DNA of 64,000 bases from an uncultured Myxococcales bacterium (lineage in GTDB: Bacteria > Myxococcota_A > UBA9042). The position numbers were made by a program, and so were the translations under genes. Below the pieces are notes generated by a model that did not search any database, was not told the DNA's origin, and saw only the letters and a list, made by a program, of their open reading frames with translations. Positions 52,048 through 61,624 of the stretch are shown one piece after another. The stretch covers positions 310,001-374,000 of the forward strand of contig CAIYWC010000097.1 of assembly GCA_903929795.1 (NCBI GenBank). The letters run 5' to 3'. The first letter of the stretch is position 1; the number at the start of each line of letters is the position of its first letter.

Positions 52048-55000
52048 GTGTCGAATGCACGTGGATTGCTTTGTGCTGCTGGGCTGCTGAGCGCGCTGCT
52101 GGTGGCGCGACCGACGCTGGCCGTGCAGGGAACCGTCTGGGATTCGGCGGGAGGCACCACACTCACCGTCCCGGCTGGCACCTTGGACGTCGTGCGCATC
52201 AGCGCCATCGACGACGACAACGACCAGCCTGCGAAGCCGAATTTCGTCGCACTCCTAGCCGACGGAACGATCGCGATTTGGGACACGGCTGGGATCACCA
52301 TGACCTACGGGTCGTTGACGACCAACAGCACGTTCGTCGATCTGCAATGCGACGACGCGGCCTGCGTGGCATTGCATGCCGACGGGACGGTTCAGGGGAT
52401 TCAAAACACCGCCATGGGCAAGGCGGAGGTGAGCGGCATGGCCGGCGCGCTCTCGAACAACACGAGCGGCGTCGCCCAGGTAGGCCTCGCATCCTGGGGC
52501 TGGGCGGTCTTCAACGACGGCACGGCGACTGGCTGGGGCACGAATCCGGCGGGAGGCAGCACCTTTCCGACGATCCAGGCGCTCGTCGGTGTCAAATCCT
52601 TCTCTGGCGTCTATGGACACTGGGCCGCAATCCTGAGCGACGGCAGCGTTACCGCTCAGGTGCTGATGCCTTCAGGCGGCAGCAGCCAGCCATGGTTCGA
52701 CCCGTCCAACGCAAAACCGCCCGCAGGCACTGGCTTCACGCAGGTCCTGTGCACGCTTCGGATGAATGTCGCCCTGAAGTCGGACGGCACGATTGCGGCG
52801 TGGGGCTACGACAGCGGCAGCACAACGCTACCGAAAGTGACCAAGAAGGTGCGCGCCCTGCGCGGCGGGCCATCGTCGACCCAAGGCGTCGTTCTGTTGA
52901 TGGAAGACGGCACGGCAATTCGCTACAAGCCATCGGGCGGCGCGATCACCGTAGGCACCGCCAGCGGCAACTTTTTGGACTACTACGAAACGGACAACGT
53001 CCAAATCGCCTTTCAGTCCTTTAGCTGCATGGGGATTCCGGCCGATGGCTGCTGCCTTGGCAACACGTACCAGTACTGCGCCTCGAACGGCTCCGTAACG
53101 TCCAGCAGCTGCGCGACGTGCAGTTGGTCCGCGACCGCGGGGGCGCTCGCTTCGGGCGGCGCCAGCTGTTCCGGCAGCGGAGCAGCTCCCGTTGGCGCGC
53201 CACCGCTCGCGTGCTGCGTCCCACAGTGCGCCGGCGGCAAGAACTGCGGCGACGACGGCTGCGGTGGCGTCTGCGGCACGTGCGGACCGGGAAAAGTCTG
53301 CGGCAGCAACCAGATCTGCGCCTGCACGCTCAGCTGCGACGACAACCAGATCTGCACCACCGATGACTGCGACGCTACTGGCTGCACCCACACCAACAAC
53401 AGCGCGCCGTGCACCTTGGGCGACCAGTGCAGTCTCAACGACGCGTGTTCCAACGGCAAATGCGCCAGCGGCGGCACCAAGGACTGCAGTGACAGCGACC
53501 CGTGCACCATCGACGCCTGCGACAGCGCCAAAGGCTGCGTGCACACAGCCGTGAACTGCGACGATGGCAACAGCTGCACAACGGACAGCTGCGCCGCGGA
53601 CAACTCGTGCGTGCACACCAACACTGCCAGCGCCTGTGACGACCTCGATGCCTGCACGGTCTCCGACACGTGCAGCAATGGCGCCTGCGCCGGGACGAGC
53701 AAAACCTGCAACGACGGCAACGTCTGCACGGCGGATAGCTGCAACCCATCGAGCGGATGTGTCTTTTCGCCGCTGACGGTCGCCTGCGACGACGGTGATC
53801 CGTGCACAGTCAACGACATGTGCTCGGCTGGGAAGTGCGTCGCGGGCGCGGAGCAATCGTGCAACGACAGCAACCCCTGCACGGACGATTCCTGCACGGC
53901 GGGCACAGGCTGCAAGTTCACGCCCAACACCGCGACCTGCAACGCCGGCAACGTTTGTACCACAGGCGACACATGCAGCGGCGGCACCTGCCAAGCCGGA
54001 AGCAGCGCTGGCGCCTGCGACGACGGCGACACGTGCACGACCGACACCTGCGATCCCACCAACGGCTGTACGTTCACCGCCATCGCCGACGGCTCGGCGT
54101 GCGACGATGGCAATGTCTGCACCACCGGCGAGCAATGCGCGCTGGGCAAGTGCAAGCCGCTCAAGCCCAATCCCTGCGACGATGGCGATCTGTGCACCAC
54201 GGACACCTGCGCCACCGTCGGCGCCTGCACGCACACGCCGGTAGCCGAGGGAGGCGCCTGCACGGACGGCAGCAAATGCAACACGCCGGGAACCTGCACC
54301 AGCGGCAAGTGCACCGGCTTTGCCGCGATCCAATGCGACGATGGCCTGCCGTGCACCGTGGACTCGTGCAATCCAGCCATTGGCTGCGTGCATGTGGCCA
54401 GCCAGGGCCCTTGCGACGACGGCGACCCCTGCACGACCGGCGATGCGTGCGTCAAGGGCGTGTGCGCCCACACCGGCGGCTGCGACGTCAACGCCGTGTG
54501 CACGCTGCAGAATGGCGCGCCGCAGTGCGTCTGCAAGACCGGGTACGGCGGCGACGGATTGACGTGCAGCGTCTGCGCGCCCAGCTGCACCGGCAAAACC
54601 TGCGGTCCAGACGGCTGCGGCGGTACGTGCGGCAAGTGCGGCGGTTCAACTGTGTGCGGCGCAAACAGCCAGTGCGTCTGCCAGGCAGCCTGCAACGGCA
54701 AGACGTGCGGCGCGGACGGCTGTGGCGGTTCCTGTGGCACCTGTGGCAGCGGCCAGACCTGCAACTACGCGACCGGCAAGTGCGACGCCATCTGCGTGCC
54801 CACGTGCAGCGGCAAAACGTGCGGCCCGGACGGCTGCGGCGGCGCGTGCGGCTCCTGCAGCACCGGCCAATTCTGCTCAGCCGGGACGGGAACTTGTCGC
54901 TGGAACGTCTGCCCGAACACGCCGTCCGCCGGTTGCTGCACGGGCAACACCGTCGTCAGCTGCGACGCAACCGGGATCAAGGCGCAGGACTGCAATGCCA

Positions 55001-58000
55001 GCACGCAGTACTGCGATTGGGACGCCGCCAAGGGCCGCTACGCGTGCACCGACACGGCCAACGGCGCCGATCCCGGCGGCAAGAACCCGCGCGCGTGCTC
55101 GGCCGTCCCCGCCTGCGCGCCCGACTGCAAGGGCAAGGCGTGCGGGCCCGACGGCTGTGGCGGTGCGTGCGGCACCTGCGCCGCCGATCAGCTGTGCGAC
55201 TTCGCGGCGGGCATCTGCCACAAAGACCCATGCACCGGCATTCCCGCGCAGGGCTGCTGCCTGGCTGGCGACGCGGTCACCTGCACCAAGGGCAAGCCCG
55301 ACGTCGCCACGTGCAACCCCGCCGCCGGCCAATGCGGCTGGGGTGGCAGCGCCTACGCCTGCAACAACGCGGGCAAGAGCGACCCCAGCGGCGCGGCAGT
55401 CAAGGACTGTCCGGCGAGCGTGTGCATCCCGACTTGCACCGGCAAGAACTGCGGCGACGACGGCTGCGGCGGCAGCTGCGGCGGCTGTCCCAGCGGCGAT
55501 GAGTGTCACAACAGCGTCTGCTGTGTCCCCGACTGCACCGGCCGGAACTGCGGCGACGACGGCTGCGGCGGCTCGTGCGGCAGCTGCGCCAGCGGCATGA
55601 CGTGCAACGCCGCGGTGGGCCACTGCATGGGCACGGACCAATGCCAAGGCGCGCCGTTCGATGTCGGTTGCTGCGACGGCGAGACGTTCAAGATCTGCAA
55701 GGCGCCGTTTTCACTCCAAGCCGAAGATTGCGCGGCGGCAGGCGGACGCTGCGGCTGGGATCCCAAAGTGGCGCGCTACAGCTGCAAAAGCCTCGGCGGC
55801 GCCGATCCGAATGGCAAACCCCAGGCGTGCCCCGGATCGCCTGCTTGCGTGCCCGCTTGCGCCGGCAAATCGTGTGGCCCTGACGGCTGTGGCGGCACCT
55901 GCCCGAACACGTGCAATTCCGGCGAAAACTGCACAAGCTCAGGCACGTGCACCGCGGCGTGCGGCAATCTGGCAGCGGTGGGCTGCTGCGACGGCGGCAA
56001 GGCCGTGCACTGCAGCAATGTGGCGACTGCCGGCGGATGGCAAATCAGCAGCATCGATTGCCAGGCGAAGGGACTTTCCTGCGGCTACACGCCTGGCCAC
56101 GTCTACGCGTGCCTCAACGGCAAGGGCACGGCGGCTCCCGGCGACAATCCGCCCATGAGCTGCCCCGCGTCGGCGTTCTCCTGCCAGCCCGATTGCGCCG
56201 GCAAAGCCTGTGGCCCCGACGGCTGCGGTGGTACTTGCGGCCAGTGCCAGAGCTTTGAAACCTGCGAGGCGTGGAGCGGCACGTGCTACGTCCCGCCGCC
56301 CGACTGCAAGGGCAATTCGTGGGCCGGCACGTGCAACGGCAGTGTTCTGAGCTTCTGTTCCGCGTCGTCGCAGCTGATCTCCACGGACTGCGGCAAGCCC
56401 GTCGAACCGCACAACGGCACGACGCTGAACATGTGCGCCTGGAACGACCACGCCGGCGCGTACGGCTGCGAGCAATACACGGACGACGGCGCCTCGACCA
56501 GCTACGGCAGCTGCCAGAACTCCTTCAACAACGCCTACAGCGACATCTGCGGAAGCGTCGATAGCTTTCACCACTGCGGCTGCGACATGGACTGTGAAGC
56601 GCGGGGCGATTGCTGCGGCGATTTTGCCTCCGTGTGCGGCCAAAAGGTCGGCATGCCGCGGTGCGGCGATGGCACGTGCAACACCGCGTATGGCGAGGGC
56701 TGTGCGACGTGCGCCGCCGATTGCCAGAGCTTGTGCGTCGCAGCGTCCGCTGGCGCCAACAATGCGCCGCCGTGGCAGGCGCCGTTTGCGCCGGTCCTGT
56801 CGATGGGCGGCAAGCCGTCGCAGCACGCGGAGCTGGTCATTTCGCCGCTCGATGACCCCTTGCCTTCGCGTCCACCGATTCCGCTGGAAGGCCTGCTCGC
56901 GTGGATGCCCGAACGCAACGACCAGATGAGCGCACCCGGCACGCACGTCACGTTTGGCGATCTGGGCACGGGCGGTCTGCAAGACGCACCGGGAGTGCTC
57001 GGGCCATCGCTGGGATTGCTGAACGGCACAAGCCCGTCCGGCGGTGTGGTCCGGGTGACGCTCGAAACGCCGCTGCCCAGCCAGACCAGCTACAGCACCG
57101 GCAAGATGGGCGGCATGTCGCTGGCGATGTGGGTCAAAGTGCCGACCGGCGCGCCCGATGTGCCGCAGCCGATCGCAGGCATCTTCGGCGGCGGTTCGGA
57201 GGTCGCGGAGCTGTGCGATTGGAGCCGGCCGCAGGACGCCGCGGTGACCGTGACGTGTCCGACCAGCCTCGGCGCGCCCAACAAGATCATCGGGATTTAC
57301 GCCTATTACGGCGAAATCAATCAGGCCCTGCAGCCGCAGTGGAATGCCTACTTCCAGAGCCTCTACGCGCCGCGCGGCTGGTGTGGGTACCTGCTCGCAG
57401 AAGGCGCGACGCACAAGTGCGAGTATGAGCAAATCCAGCCATGGCTGGAGGCGCAGTGCCTCGGAAAGTCGTCATGCCACATCGACCCGTGGAGCGTGGT
57501 CAAGGATCCGTGCACAACGCCGACTGATCCGAACATCAAGTCCGGGCTGCAGGTGCGGGCGTTATGTGCGCCGAGCATGCCTCCGGCCAATGCCTATCTC
57601 GTGGTGGGCGACAATGCCGCCGGCCATGTGTTGCGCTTCGAGGCGCCGGGCCTGCCGGCGTTGACGGGCAAATCGGACCTGAAGACCGGCACTTGGCATC
57701 ATGTGGCCCTTGTGTATCGGCCGCTGATTGGCGGGAACCAAGCCGGCGTGGCGGTGCTGTACGTGGACGGTGTGGCGGAAGCCTCGAGTGAGACGCTGGT
57801 CCCGCCGTCCTTCAGTCACCTGTGGCTCGGCGCGGCGGTGCTCGCGGGCGACCAGTCGGGGTCGCCGAATCTGATCGGCAATGCGTCAGCTGCGGTCGCG
57901 GATCTCGACGACGCGTTCCTCTACGACCGTGCGCTCTCCGACCACGAAGTGCGGGCGCTGCGTGACAAGGCCACCTTGCACGTTGCCCGGGTCTGGCCAC

Positions 58001-61000
58001 CGGCTGCGGCGGAAGCTGCGATCGCACGGCCGCACTGGACCACTGGCCCGTCCGCGCAACTGCAGGCGATCGAGAGCCAGAAGCTCCTGGGGCCCGATGA
58101 CACCACCAAGGGTCAGTCGGGCGAGAAGCTGGCTGCGCCCTACCGCGGCGTGCATGTGCCGGCGGGGACGGTGTTTCATCCAACGGTCTCGACGGCCGGG
58201 CTGAGCAAGCTGGAGCAGTTTGCGCTGGCGGCATGGATTCGGGTGCCCGCGCTGCCCTCGGACGGTTCGCCGGTGCTGCGGTTGCTGGAGGGCGATGCCG
58301 TGCAAGTGACGGTTGCCGGATCGGCGGCGTGCGGACAGCGTGCGCTGACCGCGACCGTGGGCAATGGACCGGCGACCCAGGTGCAGGCGTGTGAGCATGG
58401 GCTGGCGGCGGACGAGTGGGCCTTTGTCACAGTCGTGCGAGCCGGCACGGTGTTGTCCCTGCGCATCGACGGCCACGAGATTGGCGTGGGCACGGCATCC
58501 GGGGCGATCCTGCCCGGCGCCGCGACGGCGACGACCATTGAATTCACTGGCGAAATCGACGTCGCATGGGCCAGCTTGTTCGACTCCGCGCTCAGTTATG
58601 ACGAACTGCAGCGGTGGCGCGGACAAGGGCCGGCGGTGTGGAGCGACGCAGCCACGTGGGTGGATGACAAAGGCCAGACGCACCTGCGTGACTATGCAGA
58701 TTTCCATAACAATTCCGACGCGGACCTCAGCGTGCGGCAGTTGACTCCGTGGACGATCGGCGGCCCGCTGGTCGCGCAACCGCCCAACAACGGACCCCTG
58801 GTGCTGGCAGCGAACCAGTCCGCCGGGATTCTCGCCGTCACGGTGCCCGCGCTTGGACGCATCGGCCACCCGACGGGTTCGCCAGCCAGGCCGTTCACGT
58901 GGAGCGCGCACCTGTCTGGCCCGCTGCCATCAACCGGAAAGGCCTGGACCGTGCCGCTTGTGCAAGCGTGGGCAGCCGACGGTTCGAGGCTCGTGGCCGC
59001 GCGGATGCTCTGCGAGAATCCGACGACCCAAATGGGTAAAACCTCCACATCTTGTCACCTTGAGCTGGTGCGGGACGGCACCGGCGCGGGGTCACAGGCG
59101 AGCGCCAAATTCGCGTTGCAGTGGCCGCCCGGCGAGATTCCCATGGGATTCGACGTCGATTTGGCGCTGGCATGGGACGGCTTTGCGGCGACGGCGGCGG
59201 TCGGCGCGCGCGGCACAGGAAGCGGTGGGAGCAACTGGCCGGTGCCAGCGACGATGTTGAATTTCAGCGATTTGTCGGTGACCTGGCCGACGGAACCGAC
59301 GGTGTGGCCGCAGGGCACTCCGGTCGTGGCGATGACGGCGCCGGCTCCGGATGGTCCCACGAGTTTGCAGCTCGAGGAGTTGCGCCTCTATGCCCGGGTC
59401 TTGTCAGCGCTGGAACTGCAGCAGCTCGTCGACCGCAGTTGCGCCACCGTCGAATGCGGCGCCCAAGATTGCGTGCAATTCACGGCGGCAGACGTGCCGA
59501 TGTGCGGGCCCTGCGACGCGACGCACTATGAAGCCGGCGACCAGATGGGCGATTCTTGCCTGCCGCGTCGCCCGTTCTACAGCCTCTGCAACGCCAGCGA
59601 ACAATGCACGAGCGGCTTGTGCATCTCCGGTCGCTGCCAGGCCTACAGCCAGACGGACGAGTGCAACAACGCGTGCGGAGCGCTCAAGCGAAGCTGCGTG
59701 GTCCACGAGCCCGTCCAATTTGGCGCCGCAGTCTCGGTCTACGGTTGCTCCGCAGAGTGCGTCCAATATTACCAACCGCCGACGGTCGATTCCGATGGCG
59801 GCCATTGTGTCTGGGCGCCCACCGTCGCCGATGACGACGCGTGCACCAGCGACGACGCGTGCATATCCGGCCTGTGCAGGGTCAACGACACGCCGACGTT
59901 CGACGGCGGCACGCAGGGCGGCAAAGTGTGCGCTTTTGCTTCGGCCGGCGCGTGCAAGAGCCGGTTCCACCGCAGCGCCGTCGCTATCCAGACCGGATCG
60001 ATGACCGGGCAGACCGTCTACAAGTGCGGCGGCTGCGACGACGAGGTGTTCAACGGCGCGCCGTTGTGGCATGAATCGTACACCTTGATGACGCCAGCGG
60101 CCTGCGAGACAGGCAGCACGGGCGCCACATCGACCGATTCCAGCGGCACCAAGACGTGGGAGTATTGCTTCGACCACGGCAACGTCTCGCTCGCTTGCCT
60201 GGCCACGATCATGCTCGGCATTACCGGCGCGCCCGGCAGCTCGGACATCGCCAAGTTGCGGACGGACGGCATCGGCCCGATGCTGATTAACGCCATGCAG
60301 AACAATAGCTTCCCGGGGGGCAAGCAGCTGCCGTTTTGCTACTGCGGCAAATGTCCAAGTGAGACCAATACGGCCAATGCCTTCCACAACGCCGCGTACA
60401 ACTATCCGATTTGCGTGGGCAACCAGTTCCCCAATGGCACGACTTGCCCGCCTCCCGGGGTCACAGTGGCTGCGGGCGAGGAATCGTCGTTTTGCGAGAG
60501 CGGCTATTGCGCGCGCGACACGCACCAGTGCGAGATCGGGGTGACGCGCGTGGAGGACACCCGCAATGCCGACCGCAACGACGCTCAGGAATCCAAGCAT
60601 TCCAGTGACTACGGCCCGCTGACCATGACGCAGACCAACCGCGCGACGCTGGAAGTGCGCAAGGCACCAGGCAGTGCGGCGTCGGCGCAGGCTGCAGCCA
60701 AGCGCACGTACAGCCTGGGCGCGTCGGCTTCGCATTCGGCATCGATCTTTGGCTCCGGCGCGGTGGAATTGGTCAGCCTCGACATGTCCGTCAACGGCAA
60801 AATGGACGACAAGGAGGCCAGTTACGTGCCGCATCTGTTCCTGTTTGGCCTCGAGCAACCCAAGGTCACGTCACTGGTTCCGCCGAGTTCGTGCAACGGC
60901 AACAACTGGGTCGACGGCGAGCTGCAGTCCACCGAAAACTGCTCGGTCGCCATGGACACCGCGACGCTCACGCCCACGGTGCCCACCGCCACGATTTGCC

Positions 61001-61578
61001 CGCCGGTCTTCAAGGGCTGCGAACCCGTTGAAGGCGTGCCGAACTGGGCAGCGGGCCCGACGTGCATCAAGCGCACCACGTTCGTCGGACCGGTGCCTGT
61101 TTCGGTCGAAGCCAGCGCATTCATGGACGTTTGCGTCGAAATTGGGGTCGCCATCGACAGCGACACGTTCGAACCGGCGTTCAAGGCCGGTCCCACCGTC
61201 GACATCGGCGTGGAAGTCAAGGGCGGCGCCGGCGTTGACGAAGGCATCACGCTTTTCGCCGGCGTCAAGGCCTCGCTTTCGCTGCTGAAGCTCGGCTTTC
61301 CGATCACGTGGGCGCTGAAGGTGGAACAGGTGCTCGACAGCAACAATACGATGGTCGAGGGCATGTTCAAGGTCAAATACAGTCGCGAAATTTCTGCGGA
61401 AATGACGATCCTGCAATTGACCCTTTCGCTCTTCGCCGAGGCGGGCCTGGGTTGGTTCAAGGTGGAAATGGAGTACCCGCTTTTCGACGAGCCGGGCGTG
61501 AGCACCTCGCGGTCCCTGGGCAGCGCGGCGGTCAACGAGGTCAAGATCGACCTGAACAATCCGGTGGCGAATCAGTAG
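52048..61578 (+). CDS. Giant secreted mosaic protein, 3176 aa (RCC1, Cys repeats, somatomedin B, LamG, Gal-lectin)
   Basis: GTG 52048 follows GGGG by 5 nt and gives a signal peptide (SNARGLLCAAGLLSALLV) cleaved near TLA. Residues ~70-296 are RCC1-like propeller strands (ALLADGTIAIW, AILSDGSVT, ALKSDGTIAAWGYD). Residues ~391-830 hold CDDGNxCTxxDxC units. Residues ~845-1428 have nine CGxDGCGGxCG modules alternating with a GCCxG...CGW...Y.C module. Residues ~1485-1531 resemble somatomedin B (CGCDMDCEARGDCCGDF). From ~1615 comes a LamG-type fold interrupted at ~1722-1841 by a galactose-binding lectin-like domain (YAYYGEI...CLGKSSCHID...DPC). A second LamG lies at ~2051-2191. The final ~340 residues are beta-rich and unrecognised. 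Probably a cell-surface adhesin. Confidence 0.9.
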   Translation: MSNARGLLCAAGLLSALLVARPTLAVQGTVWDSAGGTTLTVPAGTLDVVRISAIDDDNDQPAKPNFVALLADGTIAIWDTAGITMTYGSLTTNSTFVDLQCDDAACVALHADGTVQGIQNTAMGKAEVSGMAGALSNNTSGVAQVGLASWGWAVFNDGTATGWGTNPAGGSTFPTIQALVGVKSFSGVYGHWAAILSDGSVTAQVLMPSGGSSQPWFDPSNAKPPAGTGFTQVLCTLRMNVALKSDGTIAAWGYDSGSTTLPKVTKKVRALRGGPSSTQGVVLLMEDGTAIRYKPSGGAITVGTASGNFLDYYETDNVQIAFQSFSCMGIPADGCCLGNTYQYCASNGSVTSSSCATCSWSATAGALASGGASCSGSGAAPVGAPPLACCVPQCAGGKNCGDDGCGGVCGTCGPGKVCGSNQICACTLSCDDNQICTTDDCDATGCTHTNNSAPCTLGDQCSLNDACSNGKCASGGTKDCSDSDPCTIDACDSAKGCVHTAVNCDDGNSCTTDSCAADNSCVHTNTASACDDLDACTVSDTCSNGACAGTSKTCNDGNVCTADSCNPSSGCVFSPLTVACDDGDPCTVNDMCSAGKCVAGAEQSCNDSNPCTDDSCTAGTGCKFTPNTATCNAGNVCTTGDTCSGGTCQAGSSAGACDDGDTCTTDTCDPTNGCTFTAIADGSACDDGNVCTTGEQCALGKCKPLKPNPCDDGDLCTTDTCATVGACTHTPVAEGGACTDGSKCNTPGTCTSGKCTGFAAIQCDDGLPCTVDSCNPAIGCVHVASQGPCDDGDPCTTGDACVKGVCAHTGGCDVNAVCTLQNGAPQCVCKTGYGGDGLTCSVCAPSCTGKTCGPDGCGGTCGKCGGSTVCGANSQCVCQAACNGKTCGADGCGGSCGTCGSGQTCNYATGKCDAICVPTCSGKTCGPDGCGGACGSCSTGQFCSAGTGTCRWNVCPNTPSAGCCTGNTVVSCDATGIKAQDCNASTQYCDWDAAKGRYACTDTANGADPGGKNPRACSAVPACAPDCKGKACGPDGCGGACGTCAADQLCDFAAGICHKDPCTGIPAQGCCLAGDAVTCTKGKPDVATCNPAAGQCGWGGSAYACNNAGKSDPSGAAVKDCPASVCIPTCTGKNCGDDGCGGSCGGCPSGDECHNSVCCVPDCTGRNCGDDGCGGSCGSCASGMTCNAAVGHCMGTDQCQGAPFDVGCCDGETFKICKAPFSLQAEDCAAAGGRCGWDPKVARYSCKSLGGADPNGKPQACPGSPACVPACAGKSCGPDGCGGTCPNTCNSGENCTSSGTCTAACGNLAAVGCCDGGKAVHCSNVATAGGWQISSIDCQAKGLSCGYTPGHVYACLNGKGTAAPGDNPPMSCPASAFSCQPDCAGKACGPDGCGGTCGQCQSFETCEAWSGTCYVPPPDCKGNSWAGTCNGSVLSFCSASSQLISTDCGKPVEPHNGTTLNMCAWNDHAGAYGCEQYTDDGASTSYGSCQNSFNNAYSDICGSVDSFHHCGCDMDCEARGDCCGDFASVCGQKVGMPRCGDGTCNTAYGEGCATCAADCQSLCVAASAGANNAPPWQAPFAPVLSMGGKPSQHAELVISPLDDPLPSRPPIPLEGLLAWMPERNDQMSAPGTHVTFGDLGTGGLQDAPGVLGPSLGLLNGTSPSGGVVRVTLETPLPSQTSYSTGKMGGMSLAMWVKVPTGAPDVPQPIAGIFGGGSEVAELCDWSRPQDAAVTVTCPTSLGAPNKIIGIYAYYGEINQALQPQWNAYFQSLYAPRGWCGYLLAEGATHKCEYEQIQPWLEAQCLGKSSCHIDPWSVVKDPCTTPTDPNIKSGLQVRALCAPSMPPANAYLVVGDNAAGHVLRFEAPGLPALTGKSDLKTGTWHHVALVYRPLIGGNQAGVAVLYVDGVAEASSETLVPPSFSHLWLGAAVLAGDQSGSPNLIGNASAAVADLDDAFLYDRALSDHEVRALRDKATLHVARVWPPAAAEAAIARPHWTTGPSAQLQAIESQKLLGPDDTTKGQSGEKLAAPYRGVHVPAGTVFHPTVSTAGLSKLEQFALAAWIRVPALPSDGSPVLRLLEGDAVQVTVAGSAACGQRALTATVGNGPATQVQACEHGLAADEWAFVTVVRAGTVLSLRIDGHEIGVGTASGAILPGAATATTIEFTGEIDVAWASLFDSALSYDELQRWRGQGPAVWSDAATWVDDKGQTHLRDYADFHNNSDADLSVRQLTPWTIGGPLVAQPPNNGPLVLAANQSAGILAVTVPALGRIGHPTGSPARPFTWSAHLSGPLPSTGKAWTVPLVQAWAADGSRLVAARMLCENPTTQMGKTSTSCHLELVRDGTGAGSQASAKFALQWPPGEIPMGFDVDLALAWDGFAATAAVGARGTGSGGSNWPVPATMLNFSDLSVTWPTEPTVWPQGTPVVAMTAPAPDGPTSLQLEELRLYARVLSALELQQLVDRSCATVECGAQDCVQFTAADVPMCGPCDATHYEAGDQMGDSCLPRRPFYSLCNASEQCTSGLCISGRCQAYSQTDECNNACGALKRSCVVHEPVQFGAAVSVYGCSAECVQYYQPPTVDSDGGHCVWAPTVADDDACTSDDACISGLCRVNDTPTFDGGTQGGKVCAFASAGACKSRFHRSAVAIQTGSMTGQTVYKCGGCDDEVFNGAPLWHESYTLMTPAACETGSTGATSTDSSGTKTWEYCFDHGNVSLACLATIMLGITGAPGSSDIAKLRTDGIGPMLINAMQNNSFPGGKQLPFCYCGKCPSETNTANAFHNAAYNYPICVGNQFPNGTTCPPPGVTVAAGEESSFCESGYCARDTHQCEIGVTRVEDTRNADRNDAQESKHSSDYGPLTMTQTNRATLEVRKAPGSAASAQAAAKRTYSLGASASHSASIFGSGAVELVSLDMSVNGKMDDKEASYVPHLFLFGLEQPKVTSLVPPSSCNGNNWVDGELQSTENCSVAMDTATLTPTVPTATICPPVFKGCEPVEGVPNWAAGPTCIKRTTFVGPVPVSVEASAFMDVCVEIGVAIDSDTFEPAFKAGPTVDIGVEVKGGAGVDEGITLFAGVKASLSLLKLGFPITWALKVEQVLDSNNTMVEGMFKVKYSREISAEMTILQLTLSLFAEAGLGWFKVEMEYPLFDEPGVSTSRSLGSAAVNEVKIDLNNPVANQ

Positions 61579-61624
61579 CGGCGGCAGGTCGCGAAGGCGG
61601 CGGCGTACAACGGAGCGTGGTGTC

